A stretch of DNA of 64,000 nt from Dermanyssus gallinae (taxonomy: Eukaryota; Arthropoda; Arachnida; Mesostigmata; Dermanyssidae). The first letter of the stretch is position 1. Each line of letters opens with the position of its first letter. Shown piece by piece: positions 23,595-34,245 of this stretch. The stretch lies in NCBI GenBank assembly GCA_003439945.1, contig QVRM01002192.1, positions 3,069,001-3,133,000 on the forward strand, in the 5' to 3' direction. The position numbers and the translations under genes were made by a program. Under the pieces are notes generated by a model. That model did no database searches. It was not told where the DNA came from and saw nothing but the letters and a program-made list of their open reading frames with translations.

Positions 23595-24397
23595 TTAAAG
23601 TTGAAGATTCATGTTACTTTCTGTTCTGTACATATACAGCATGGCAGAACTTTTGTTGTCATCATCGTTGTCTGCGCCGCTGCCGCTAAATTCAGCTACT
23701 TGAAGTGTTTTTAAGTCGGAATCGCGTGTGGTTGAATGGCAAAGATGTGGCAAGGTCGGACATAAATCGGGCTTGGCGTGCTCTAGTGCCTGCTGCCGGA
23801 CCGCCAGATGAGTCTCCGCCCACAGCTGAGCACCTGAGGTTGCGCTGCGGCTGCTGCTGTTTTTGCTGTGAAAGTAGGACAACGCTTCGTGATGTTTCCG
23901 AATGCTGCCATGGTGACAGGCCGGCGCCGAGGACAACAACGTCAACAATGATGTTAAGGCCAATCATAACAACGGCGGCGGTACCACTGAGCGCAACGAC
24001 CAGTAGTAAGTTGTTCGAACTTTGGTGGAACTTTGAGTACCGGTGCGGCTGTAGCCCATCGTCCCGGAATAACTTGACCACCCGACAGAAACATAGACTT
24101 GAACTAACGATCTACTATTTCAGAGAACAGCAGCAGGAGGCACACATTTGTCAATTCAGTCTCGAGCGTTTTTGTATAAGGCTTTCGTGCCAAGCTTATC
24201 GTGATCGTCATCACTATAAATTGCGTCTGCATTTTGCTGTTTGCAGGTGGAATAAAATTGGAAAACATTCCTACACGCTTCCGCCCCGAGCGCTACCCGC
24301 CCCACCGCTTTCAGTGTTGCACCTTGAATGCGTATTTTTCTTCGGAGCGTTCGAGGTGACGCCCCTGAAAATGCTAGCCGGCAACCCTGGGTACTAA
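23595..24397. other. Coding-like, less AT-rich block upstream of FAIM, open on both strands
   Basis: A 230-codon plus-strand frame (23705-24397, no ATG at its start) overlaps minus-strand frames of 122 and 129 codons. One minus frame contains a membrane-like run, LLLVVALSGTAAVVMIGLNI. None of the frames matches a family I know. The block could be the FAIM promoter/5' UTR region, or an exon of a divergent unknown gene. Confidence 0.25.
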
Positions 24398-24628
24398 GAA
24401 CGTAGACACAGTATAATTACTTAAGCGGCAACACGTGTCAGGTGGACAGATCCCTTAGCAGCTATTGCTTGAGAACAAAGAGCGGCTCCTAAGCGGCTTT
24501 GAAAAGAAAGAAAATGTTAACGTGACTTCTAGTGTCTGTGCTAGTAGTGATAGTCCCTCCACAAGAGACTGAAGCCGTGCGTTGAGAAACTGGGGTTGGG
24601 TCCAGTCAACCATACGTTAGTCAGAAAG

Positions 24629-24843
24629 ATGTCAGACATCGTGGCATCGTGGGAGGTTCCGCTCGTTGGACAAGCGTACAGGGTCGAGTTTGAGCATGGT
24701 AGTGCTACCGGTAAACGCGTAATTTACGTGAATGGTCTCGAAGTGCACCGAAAGGACTGGCTTTTTAAGCTCGTTGGAGAGGAAAGCTTCGAAATACTCG
24801 GTCATCGGTGCATCATTTCGATTAAGGCTGTCGGCGGATTCAG
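24629..24843 (+). CDS. FAIM: FAIM (Fas apoptotic inhibitory molecule 1), exon 1 with start codon
   Basis: ATG at 24629 (context AAGATGT) starts MSDIVASWEVPLVG, followed by YRVEFEHGSATGKRVIYVNG, RKDWLFKLVGEESFEI and CIISIKAVGGF. The donor is AG|GTCAGA at 24844, phase 2. This matches the FAIM1 N-terminal beta domain (W-x-V-x-L, I-E-F-E-H-G-T-x-x-G-K-R-x-V-x-V-x-G, W-M-F-K-L-V-G). FAIM is a soluble cytosolic, all-beta protein without enzymatic motifs, known in vertebrates to modulate death-receptor and NF-kB signalling and neurite growth and to limit protein aggregation. The four exons join in phase to about 192 aa, close to the vertebrate length, so the gene looks intact. An earlier in-frame TTG at 24596 is not preferred. 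Confidence 0.93.
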
Positions 24844-24976
24844 GTCAGATGATCAAGCGTATCACGGTATAAGAATAGAGCTTTGCCCTGGCTAAAATTA
24901 GCGTTGGGCTGCGCGCGTGTTTAAGCTGATATATAGGTGTAGTAAAAAGTTTCTGGTGTGCGAGTCAGTGTTCCTA

Positions 24977-25000
24977 TATATATATATATATATATATGCA
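24977..25000. repeat. (TA)n in FAIM intron 1
   Basis: Short TA run of about 24 bp. Confidence 0.8.
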
Positions 25001-25139
25001 TACAGGTGCCTCATATACATTTTGCAGCATTTATTTTTCAAAATAGTACATACTTTAATAATAAAACACACTGAGTTTATTATCATTAATGTGCCTAAGT
25101 AATATTTCCTCATGTATTTATAAATGTATCTGTGATTAG

Positions 25140-25530
25140 CGTTCCGAAACACTGGGTATAGTGATACGGCCGATTTGCGACGGACGTGAAGAGACCGAAG
25201 ATGACCCCGTTCGGGAATGCCGTGGCGGGTAGGAAGGAGCGAAGCTCGTTCCAAAAATTCTGTATTCTCAGCAAGTAAACGCCCGTAGGGAAATGCCCCA
25301 ATTAAACGTCAAAGCGGCAGCAGAGGACTCTGGGTTGCCTCAGAGAGCGATTACAGGAGACAAGTCATGGGTATATGGTTACGACATCGAGACTAAAATC
25401 CAGTCCTCCCAGTGGAGCTTCCAAGAAAAGAGGCGATCAAAGAAATTCAGACCGAGCAGAAATAGCGCCAAGGTCTTTTTGACTTTTTTTTTCGACTACA
25501 AGGGAATCACCTTTCACGAGTGTGTACCAC
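25140..25530 (+). mobile_element. Mariner transposase relic, plus strand
   Basis: The frame from 25293 includes RAITGDKSWVYGYDIETKIQ, then SSQWSF and FLTFFFDYKGITFHECVP. This is the mariner catalytic core: the first Asp in T-G-D-E-x-W-V-x-x-Y-D and the second in F-F-D-x-x-G-x-x-H. A weaker upstream echo near 25185-25240 reads EETEDDP. Frame and terminal repeats are decayed. It lies in FAIM intron 1. Confidence 0.8.
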
Positions 25531-25541
25531 CTGCTTCCCCC

Positions 25542-25577
<36 letters not shown>
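25542..25577. repeat. (CT)n followed by (TA)n
   Basis: A CT run at 25542-25562 continues directly into TA units at 25564-25577, at the 3' edge of the plus-strand mariner relic. Confidence 0.85.
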
Positions 25578-25599
25578 GAGGGCTAACCAAAACATTCTG

Positions 25600-26170
25600 A
25601 CTTCTTCTATGGTATTTCTAAAATATATTATTTCTTTAATTTTCTAAAGTGTCACCCCTGCAAAATAGCTTCGCTCGCTGCTGTGCAATTGTGCTTTTTT
25701 AGGCCAACGTTTATAAACGCGTCTCTTGGAATCGAGTTGCGTTGCTCCAGCGTAATTTTCTTTATCCCCTAATGGTCTCAAAAAGTTTTTTCTTTTGATC
25801 TGCTTATCCGCGGGAACAGAAAAAAAACCGCAGTCGTATTCCTTATTTACCGTATAACTAGCGGGCAAACATCGTGAACGATGATTCCCTTGTAGTCTAA
25901 AAAACAGTCAAAATGATCTAGGTGTTGAATCTGCTCTATCTGAATTTCTTCGATTCTTAAAAGCACCAGTCGGACGAATTGGGTTTTGGTCTCGATGTCG
26001 CAATCATATGACTTGTTTCCTGTAATCACTCTCCTGAAGCAATCCATGGTTATCTTCTGTAGCCTGATTTACGTCGAACCTTTCCTCATCGTCGAACTTT
26101 TCACGTCTTTCGCGAAATCGACGGTACCACGTATAAACAGTGTTTCGAGACCATCATAATTTCACTATAA
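25600..26170 (-). mobile_element. Mariner transposase relic, minus strand
   Basis: Reading leftward from 26037: RRVITGNKSYDCDIETKTQ, then LDHFDCFLDYKGIIVHDVCP, VNKEYDCGFFSVP near 25850 and a C-terminal KRWPKKAQLHSSERSYFAGV near 25690-25650. The second catalytic region is L-D-Y-K-G rather than F-D-Y, and the first Asp is Asn (G-N-K). It is a separate, more decayed copy, oriented tail-to-tail with the plus-strand relic. Confidence 0.75.
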
Positions 26171-26647
26171 GGAGTTTATAACATTTCGACCCAATCACCA
26201 TAAGCAGTTTATAACATTTCCACCGCTTTAAAACAAATTATTTAGTTTTTAACACAGAACTTGATGAAATTTCGTTGGTCCTCCATTTCCGGTTACTTAA
26301 AAATCACCGAAACTTGTTTTTATTGTTTTTCTAATTAAACTTAAGCAGTAAACGCCGTCGCCGCCGATTGGCGCGAATCTCGGCTTGTGTGTAGCTGAAA
26401 AATAGCGTATCTAAGTAAAACAAGCCGGGAGACCTTGGTGGCTTCAATTTAATTTTAAAATTCAAAGTACAGGATAAATATTGCCCACTGGACCCCATAT
26501 ATATTACATGCATTCTTCTATACTGAATTTGTTCAGATTAAAACGAGATAGACATGGCGGCCTGTAAAATATAACCAAACAAAGAAGGAAACACTTCTAG
26601 CAGGGCCCTAGCTGCGGTTAGAACGCCCAAGGAAAATAATTATCGTT

Positions 26648-26648
<1 letters not shown>

Positions 26649-26673
<25 letters not shown>
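26649..26673. repeat. (TA)n in FAIM intron 1
   Basis: TA run of about 25 bp. Confidence 0.8.
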
Positions 26674-26678
<5 letters not shown>

Positions 26679-26928
26679 AAGTTTAACATTAAAGGAAAAA
26701 TTAAAGACGGCGGACAAAATGAGGTAGAAACGTCAGAAGGCGACGGCACGTTACAAGACAAACAAAAGGAAAACAAGAAGTTAAAGCAAATGAGAAGGCA
26801 GATGGCAAACACATGAATATTTTGAGGACAATATGCCATGACTGCGCGACCACGCTTCATAGCACGCAATTAGACCACGCGGTAAAAGGCAACCGTAGGA
26901 CGAAATTGCGCTGCAAGATCGATCACCT

Positions 26929-27489
26929 TTAAAACAGAGCTATGATACCACAAAGAAACGGTACATTTATACGCAGCACTTCGACCAAGAAGAAAAACGC
27001 GGGAAGATAAGAAAATAAAAAGTTGTCTACGATTAGGTAAACAGGATCGCAAGTTTTGCCCGTAAAACAAACAAGTGTGCTAACCAGATACATACGGTCG
27101 TTGAAACGGGCGCAGGCAAAAAGTTCAATGGGTAGATATATGAAGATTCGGCATATAATAGAAATGAGATTGTAAAAATAAGAAACTTTTGTTTTGATTT
27201 TTCTTAAATAAAGCGCGGGATAACAAACTAGAGAAAATACTGTAAGTCGAAACCGAGTTCTGAATGCATCGGATAAATTGACAGCGCTTGCATAAAAGTG
27301 TGAATGAAAAATGACGGCGAAGATGAATAGGGAAAAACTGGCTGAGGTCAGGAAAACACGGTTACCAACGGTTGTTTCTGGGACACGGATTATTCGACTG
27401 AACGCATTACAAAGCGTTAGAAAGAGACACTGGAAGATGCAATGTGTAGTTTCGTCAAATGTGCAATGCGCAGTTTTGTCAAATGACAA
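26929..27489 (-). other. Unrecognised 186-codon open frame in FAIM intron 1
   Basis: A long open frame for AT-rich DNA with a hydrophobic, Phe/Leu/Ile-rich product. It lacks a convincing ATG context and any family motif. Hydrophobicity may just reflect A/T-rich third-strand composition. Near 27440-27500 there are three imperfect repeats around a CGCAGTTT..TCAAA word. It is probably repeat-derived rather than a gene. Confidence 0.15.
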
Positions 27490-27674
27490 TGCGCAGTTTC
27501 CTCAAAATTGTTCCAGGTTGTTTATCTTGTGGCCAAGGTGACTTCCGGAATTCCATCATTTTGCAGCAATATTTGTTACTGGTGATTCCTTCATTGGCAA
27601 CCACAACCAGCAGCAATTTAAATAATTTTTATATCTCGCAAGGTGTCTGATTCTGTGAAGATATTAAGCAGACC

Positions 27675-27687
27675 ACCAGCTTAAGTT
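27675..27687 (+). repeat. Target-site duplication, left copy
   Basis: ACCAGCTTAAGTT immediately precedes and overlaps the start of the poly(T) run. The same 13 bases occur at 30161-30173, flanking the LINE insertion. Confidence 0.85.
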
Positions 27688-30160
27688 TTTTTTTTTTTTT
27701 TTTTTAAGAGGACTAACTGGAAAATGCGGTTGCACACACGGACACCACTGCAGGGAGTTCCTGCAAGTGTGGGCCGGTAGTGTGGGGCTCCAACCCACTA
27801 AAAACCAGTCATGTCCCCGTCCCCCAACTGACCGGGAACTGCTTGCGCATGCATCAAACAGTCAGAGAGGGCGAGTCTTCTTACTCCTGGCGAAAGTTGT
27901 CCCTGGGAGCTGCAGGGAATCGCAAAAGTCGCAGCTTGTTGGCCGATGTCTTAGCTTGTAAAATCTTGTTAAAAACCGCTGTTGTCAAGTTCCAGTGTTC
28001 CAGGGATTCTGTCATCTTCAGAACGACGTCGCGTAGATTAAAAATGTGCGTATTCATTTAAGTCCTCAAGGGGTGACGCTGTTCCGCCCATGCGGGGCAC
28101 GCCAGAGCTGTGTGCTCTGGAGTGTCCTCAAGTCCATTGCCGCAGTAGACGCACATGGGGCTGGGGGCCTTCCCGATCCTGAATAAGTAAGACTGAAAGT
28201 CGCCGTGCCCCGTCAACATCTGGGTGGTGTGGAAGGTGAGCTCCCCACCGGGTTCCAAACGGGTTCTATTTGCCTTAGTCTTCAGAGCGTTGGTAGGCCA
28301 GGCCGGAGCCCCGTATAAGGCGACTGACTCGGCCACGGACATAATAATCCTTCTTCTTGTTTGCTTAGGGCCGTATGTGTTTGGCATGAGGCGCGCGAAA
28401 CTATTGGCGATCTTCAATGCCCTTTCTGACGCCCGCCGTAGGTGTTCAGTACCCCGGAGGCCCCGGTCCAGGAAGACCCCGAGGTACTTTGTAGTATTGA
28501 CTACAGCAATCTCCTGGTCCTCCAGGACAAGGCGCGGCGGGGGCAAGCCCCTCCGACCCACCAGGAGAATAGCTTCGCTTTTAGCGGGGGCCAGGGTAAG
28601 CCCCGTTATTTGCATCCAGTGCGCTATGTCGAAGAGGGCTTCATTCGCACGCGCCTCAAGCTGGCCCATTGTTCGGGCCTGGACGGTGAGGACCAGGTCG
28701 TCAGCGTAGGCGAGGAGTTCGACTCCGGGTGGGAGATCCCCCAGCCGCAGCACGTCATCGTACGTGATGTTCCATAGCAAGGGGCCTAGTATTGAGCCCT
28801 GCGGCACCCCTGCGGTCATGTTAAAAGTTTGGTCGTGTGAGTGGATAATCCTGTCGTGTAGGTAGCTCGATAAAATCCGTCTTAAGTAAAAAGGCACCCT
28901 TTTCCTGTGGAGAGTATCGAGAATGACTCTCCACGGGAGGCTATTAAAAGCGTTCTTCAAAATAGATCTCGGCGTCCGGGCGGGGAGTCGCGAATGCTTT
29001 CGGCCTTTAGTTGGATTTTCTTTATCGCTGCAATGGTGGAGCGACCTTAACGAAACCCATATTGGGCTTCGGAAAGGAGGCCGTTCTCCTCCGCGAACTC
29101 TCGGAGTCGTGCCTCTACGATGGACTCGAAGGCTTTGGCCAGGAAGCCGAGAAGGCATATGGGCCGGTACGAGCCGGGGCCCTTAGGTATTAGCACGAGG
29201 TCCGCGGCCTTCCATGCCGTAGGGAACAAGCCCGATCGAAGCATCTCCGTCGCCGCGGCGGCCACCGCCTCTGGGTATTCCTTCAGCAGGAGTTTAACCG
29301 CGAGGACGGGGATCCCGTCTGGGCCCGGTGCCTTTCCTGGCTTGAGGCGTTCCCCCGCTGCGAGAACTTCGTGCGGGGTTACCTCTGGTATGCTGTCCTC
29401 AGACCCCCCTGTGTCTTCTAAGTACGGGGTTCGGTCAAAGTGCGGGTGCCGCGGGAAGAGTGCCATAACTGCTTCCCGGGTTTCCTCCGACGTAAGCTCC
29501 ACCCTTCGTTTGAAGGGGGGAAAACCCCGCACCATCTTATACGGGCGGCCCCATGGGTCGTCCTCCAGCTCTTCGAGAAACGCTCTCCAGGAGCGTTACT
29601 TGCTCCTGGAGATTTTCCTACGCAGGCAGGCTCGCAGCCTTTTATATTCCGCGCCGTATTGCAGGGCAACTTGCCCCTCAGGCGCGGCTCGCCGAGCGCG
29701 GGTGAGGAGACGCCGTGCCCGGATGCACCTTTTCCTGAGGCCACCTATTTCGCTTGTCCACCAGTTCTTCGGGGTCCTTCGATGCAACCGGTGTGCTCCG
29801 CGGCCCGTGACGACTCTACAGACGGACTTGAGGAGGTTTTGGAGGCCCGCGGGTGTTGTTGGCATCCCGTCCTGGTTGATAAGGGTCCTAAGAGACTCCC
29901 GGATCTCGTTGACCCCCTGGCGCCTGGTTGTAGGACGAAGCGTTGTGGGCGGTCCCTCGCGGGAGATGGTCACGTGAAACTCAAGTATATAATGGTCACT
30001 TAGAGATTCCTTGTCTAGTAAAACCTTCCAGTTTAAAATCCTATGTGCTTCCGTTCTTCTTGTTATTGTAAGATCGATGCACGAGGTGTGCCCAGCTCTG
30101 TGGAAGGTGGGCGTACCCGTGTTAAGAACAACTAGGTCCTCCGCCGCCAGCCACTCGAGG
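27686..30160 (-). mobile_element. 5'-truncated R1-like LINE inserted in FAIM intron 1
   Basis: On the minus strand the element runs from its truncation point at 30160 to a poly(A) tail, seen as 20 T at 27686-27705. Endonuclease C-terminus: NTGTPTFHRAGHTSCIDLTI and ESLSDHYILEFHV near 30130-29970. Linker: RRTPKNWWTSEIGGLRKRC near 29800. RT: PGPDGIPVLAVKLLLKEYPE, LIPKGPGSYRPICLLGFLAK, GVPQGSILGPLLW and AYADDLVLTV. C-terminal zinc knuckle-like part: CVYCGNGLEDTPEHTALAC. The RT core is intact for 366 codons (29158-28058), but the motif A Asp is lost (I-L-K-N-A-F-N). An in-frame TAA lies at 29598-29596, and there is a frameshift near 29055. The copy is therefore dead. Confidence 0.9.
28058..29158 (-). 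pseudogene. Reverse transcriptase ORF2 segment of the R1-like LINE
   Basis: Open for 366 codons. It covers RT motif A (degenerate KNAFNSLPWRVILDTL), motif B (AGVPQGSILGPLLW), motif C (YADD) and the thumb/C-terminal region (TTKYLGVFLDRG, LYGAPAWPTNAL, LTGHGDFQSYLFRI). It ends in a Cys/His cluster, C-x2-C-x8-H-x4-C-like. It is out of frame with the upstream ORF2 part at 29535-29047. R1-type elements cleave with an APE endonuclease and prime on the nicked target. Confidence 0.85.
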
Positions 30161-30173
30161 ACCAGCTTAAGTT
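30161..30173 (+). repeat. Target-site duplication, right copy
   Basis: ACCAGCTTAAGTT, identical to 27675-27687. It marks the 5' truncation junction of the LINE. Confidence 0.85.
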
Positions 30174-30379
30174 AATGTGGTTGCAACCCACCTTAGTAGC
30201 AGGTTACTCATAAATGTTACTCTCAGAATAAATGTATTGGTTAGTAGTGTAATTTTATATATCCAGCAACCACGCTAATCTGGATTTAATTGGTAAACAA
30301 GAAAGATTTTTCTCACACAGCTTGGCATGCATGTTTGTTAAACTTGGTCGTCTATTTATTCACTTTGTCTTCGTAATAG

Positions 30380-30542
30380 GTACTCGTACCGGCTATTTGT
30401 GGATGGAAAAGAGATTGAATCATTTCGGGAGCGTCAGTCGAAAATACTCAAGACGTGGGTCTACATGGACCACCCAGAAGCGCCGCCAACTCGCGTCACC
30501 CTTGAACGGGATACGATGGACGTCTACGTAAACGGAGAAAAA
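30380..30542 (+). CDS. FAIM: FAIM exon 2
   Basis: Acceptor AATAG at 30375-30379, donor GTACGT at 30543; phase 2 in, phase 0 out. It encodes RYSYRLFVDGKEIESFRERQ, then SKILKTWVYM and RVTLERDTMDVYVNGEK. It corresponds to vertebrate FAIM Y-T-L-E-I-N-G-K-S through L-E-K-D-A-M-D-V-W-C-N-G-K. Confidence 0.93.
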
Positions 30543-32089
30543 GTACGTGTGTTGGTCATGCTTGTGCTTGCAAGTTGCTGCGCTTGTTCTCCCTGTATAC
30601 CCATCTCCTATCAGCTATGTTTGTTGTTTAGGTAGTAATAGACGCGCATGTCTAGAATGGTGCACCAACATGTACTATGTCTAGTCAAGGTTTCACAACA
30701 CTTTTGCTCTATATATATTTGGATCCATAATTCAAATACCTTGTGTCACGTGCAATGCAGTCATAGATGTGCTTTCTGTCTTAGTTAGTTAGTTTGAATT
30801 GGTCATGTACACGAATATTTTAGAGATGTATTTTCTTACTTGCACTAGCCACAATCACGATGGGAACTACTATCTTAAAATATCCACGCATCTTTTTTTA
30901 CTTCAAAACCTTTGACTACACCGCAACGCCTTCTTACACTTCGATCCCCGTTGAGGCCCTTAAACTGCTTACTAGCGATCTAAAATATTTGCTCGCACTA
31001 CATTAAAACGGCTTGATGTAACTGCGCTACACGGGCATTCCAACAAGCGTTTCTCTATGGAGTTAAAGTCACTGCTCACTATTATTGATGTTATTATTAT
31101 GTTATATTCAAGATATTTTTGCCATGTTGACATTATAGCCACTACTGACTGTATAGCTACTTTTGCCATATTAATTTAAGTCTTGCCATATTGACATTAT
31201 AACTACTTGCGGTGTGCTCTGTTGTGGAAGGTCGGTTAAATCGCATATTTAGGTTATCCGCAAAGGAAAAGTTGCCAACTAAGTAAACTATTTCAGATGA
31301 GGTACGCATATGCATAAGACGTTTTAGGACGTGTGTTGCAACGTCCGTTAGTAGGGCTAAATTACCTTTAGTTCCTGAGACGATGGAGGGTACCCTTGGA
31401 AATTGTTGTACGGTTCCAAAGCTGTCTGCAGAATATGTGCATACAAATCATACGAGACAATTCATTAGGAAATAGTGGCGCACAAAGTTGCTAGATGTAC
31501 TAGGCGAAATTGCTAGAAGGCATGCATTATCTGAGATACACGCTTGCTTCGTATACTTGTCTAAAGTCCATCAATGTGATTACACATTACATTGTCAGGG
31601 AAACAATATGGCACTACTAACACTAATCCTAGGCACCATTAGCTGGCTATGTCGTCTTTGCAATACCCTTAAGAACACTTGTATTTGCATAACAATACAA
31701 AGCGTTAGCATTTGAACTTGGTGGGCGTACGGTATGTACTAGGCTGCATGGGAAGGCTGTATTTTTGACTGGTCAAAAACATCCTAAAATATTTGCAAAA
31801 ATAGTTGAAAGCAATGACCAGTCGGCGGCCCCAGAGAAAGAGCAGAACATCAGCGGGAGCTTGAATGTATTGTCAGTTAAGAATATGTAGACATGCGTGT
31901 TGTATATCAGTACTGATTTGTTTATAGAAATGCGTTTTGATATTACTAGATAGCCTATTTATCTGTATCGAACTTATATTAAATTCCACGTGCGCATGCA
32001 GTGCTTTATTTGCTGGAGAAATACTTAAGAATTGGAAATGCACATGACAATATTTCAATGCTCCTGCTAAGAAAACCTAATATTTCCAG
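30543..32089 (+). other. FAIM intron 2
   Basis: AT-rich intron without a recognisable element. Open frames at 31488-31715 and on the minus strand at 31873-32058 lack motifs. Confidence 0.7.
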
Positions 32090-32140
32090 GTGGAGTCAGT
32101 TGCTGAGTTTGTACAGGAGGGAACTGAAACGCACTTTCAG
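32090..32140 (+). CDS. FAIM: FAIM exon 3 (51 nt microexon)
   Basis: It lies between TTCCAG (32084-32089) and GTAGGC (32141), phase 0 at both ends, 17 codons: VESVAEFVQEGTETHFQ. It matches the conserved G-E-F-V-D-D-G-T-E-T-H-F-S segment of FAIM. Confidence 0.92.
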
Positions 32141-33446
32141 GTAGGCTATTCCTCGTTCGGCTTCTTGTGGATCTTTTTTAAATGTTTGTTGTATCTGACC
32201 TTAAGTCTATATATATATATATATATATGTGTGTGTACAGCCGACGACGTTATTCTCCCCGCAAATGGTCTGCTTACTAGTTATATGACCTGTACTACAC
32301 TGCCAACGTTATTTTATTTGTTGTTGCTATTAGTGCATAACAACATTTAAAGGCAAGTGTTATAAGGCATTGTGAGAACTGAATTTTAAATCTGCAAATT
32401 TAATATTGCATTATTATTTGCTTGTCGTCTTTGCATTACCCACATTGCATTACCCGCATCTACATCAGTTGGTTTATTTTTTTTCCCTAAAGGCCTAACA
32501 ATAAGACAGCAGGTCCTTACGCAATGGTTTACTCGAGAGCAGATAATAAAGAAAGCAGATCAAGTGATTTGCACACCAGACCATGGCGTTCAGACTGCCC
32601 CCACGCTCTCAAAATGCGGTTGTCTCAAGTCACTGAAATAGTAGAATTCAAAACATTTTAAGGAGGTTATTTTTAACACTGAAAATACTAGATATACAAT
32701 CATTGAAATAGCCAGTACAGCGAAAAAACGTCTGTATAGGCCCCGACCATGGGAGGCGTTCTGTCATAAATCATATCGTGACAAGGTGAGATATTTGAAT
32801 AAGTCCTAACGTCAGACTGCAGCACCCCAAAAGCCAAGATAGTCCTCAGTGTTCAGCTGGCGAGCACAGCTGGGAAGTCTGGTTTAAGCCAGCGAACAAA
32901 CTTGAGGGCCGGGTGCCCTGCAAACAGGCAGTCGTCCAGTTACCAGACATTTAACAGCCGTTCCCAAGGTGTCACGTTGCTGTATCCCTGTGGCCCACTA
33001 AACAGCTGTACCATTAAATAAGAGATGTGAAGACGGCCGCTAAATCAAATCCACATGCTGAAATACGTCTGGAATCGTGACTTGGAGGCGAATCATTGTC
33101 ACGGGCTATGTTGAGCATGAAATTCACTTTAGAATATGTCCATTATATATTCATCGTATGATATAAATTTAGGCTAATATATATCAAACTGCGCCAATAT
33201 TGTCCAGTAGTTCATTTTTGTTGCAAACATGATCCAAGTCAACATCTTCATTCTCTCGCACACGATCGTTAATTCAAACTTACTGCCATTAATTATGTCG
33301 TATCAATTTTCACACACTGCTGTTAGAGATCTTATATTCTTCCGGCTAATGATAGCACACGGTTTCACATGAACGGCCGCCGCCATGAATAAATACCGAT
33401 ATGCATGTCGACCATACATCGCCCCAAGTTGCGCACACCCATATTG

Positions 33447-33486
<40 letters not shown>

Positions 33487-33515
33487 TACGTTTACCATGT
33501 GAATGTGATTAACAG
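32141..33515 (+). other. FAIM intron 3
   Basis: It holds (TA)n tracts at 32208-32228 and 33449-33484, the latter about 30 bp before the final exon. No coding motifs or named repeat were recognised. Confidence 0.7.
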
Positions 33516-33665
33516 GTGGGCCATCGGACAGGCGTTATCACAGGACTTAGCAGCGGCAGCCGACATGAGGGCATCATTCACAATCTACTCATTGACGGTC
33601 ATCTGGTACCGGAGGCACCGGACGAAGCAGCGCCAGAAAACGTCGCCACCATGGAGGATCCCTGA
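33516..33665 (+). CDS. FAIM: FAIM exon 4 with stop codon
   Basis: Acceptor AACAG at 33511-33515, phase 0, stop TGA at 33663-33665. It encodes VGHRTGVITGLSSGSRHEGI, then IHNLLIDGHLVPEAPDEAA. S-G-x-x-x-E-G-I-I-H-x-L-x-I-D is the conserved FAIM C-terminus. The tail is about 15 residues longer and acidic (ending N-V-A-T-M-E-D-P). Confidence 0.93.
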   Translation: MGHRTGVITGLSSGSRHEGIIHNLLIDGHLVPEAPDEAAPENVATMEDP

Positions 33666-34239
33666 ATTAACTCTTGCTCAACTTCAGCCCACTTAGCATT
33701 CATACTTGAAATCCTAAACATATATGTATATATATATATATGAATCTGATGGATTCCACGCGATAGTTACCTAAAAGTCTAAACAAGGTTAAGTCTGTTA
33801 TTGTTGGCTGTACTGCCTACTCTGTATAAGTGCATGAAGCATGTGCAACGGGCACGCCGTACGTGCAGAGGAACAAATGTTTATCCGAATGCAGTGTGGG
33901 CAAGACAAACTTATAGAGCGTGCAATGAGGAAGAGCAGAAGGGAGTCTTCATAGTGGTGACGGCTTGAAGAATTGTGATGACGATTTGAGGAACTGTTAT
34001 GACTCCGAGTTTACCGACAACGGCATTTTTGTCAATCTCAATGCTGAAGCATGCTTTCTTTTTGTGTCTCTGTGGTAAACCATCAGCAGGTCGTTTCCTT
34101 GTAACTAACAAATACGTCGTGCAATATACGTCGTTTAGTGGAGAAGGTATTTCGCCGAAAAATATCGCTGTCACTCACGTCGATTAGACTCATAGCATGA
34201 TAAAGACCGCACTCAGCTTTTAAGCATGCGTCAACCTTC

Positions 34240-34245
34240 AATAAA
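34240..34245 (+). promoter_or_regulatory. Candidate polyadenylation signal of FAIM
   Basis: AATAAA about 575 nt after the FAIM stop. A (TA)n tract at 33720-33741 lies in the presumed 3' UTR. Confidence 0.35.

Noticed and set aside
24596..24628. Upstream in-frame TTG start for FAIM
   Set aside because: FAIM proteins begin close to the D-[IL]-V-A-x-W segment, and ATG at 24629 fits; a TTG start is unlikely in a eukaryote.
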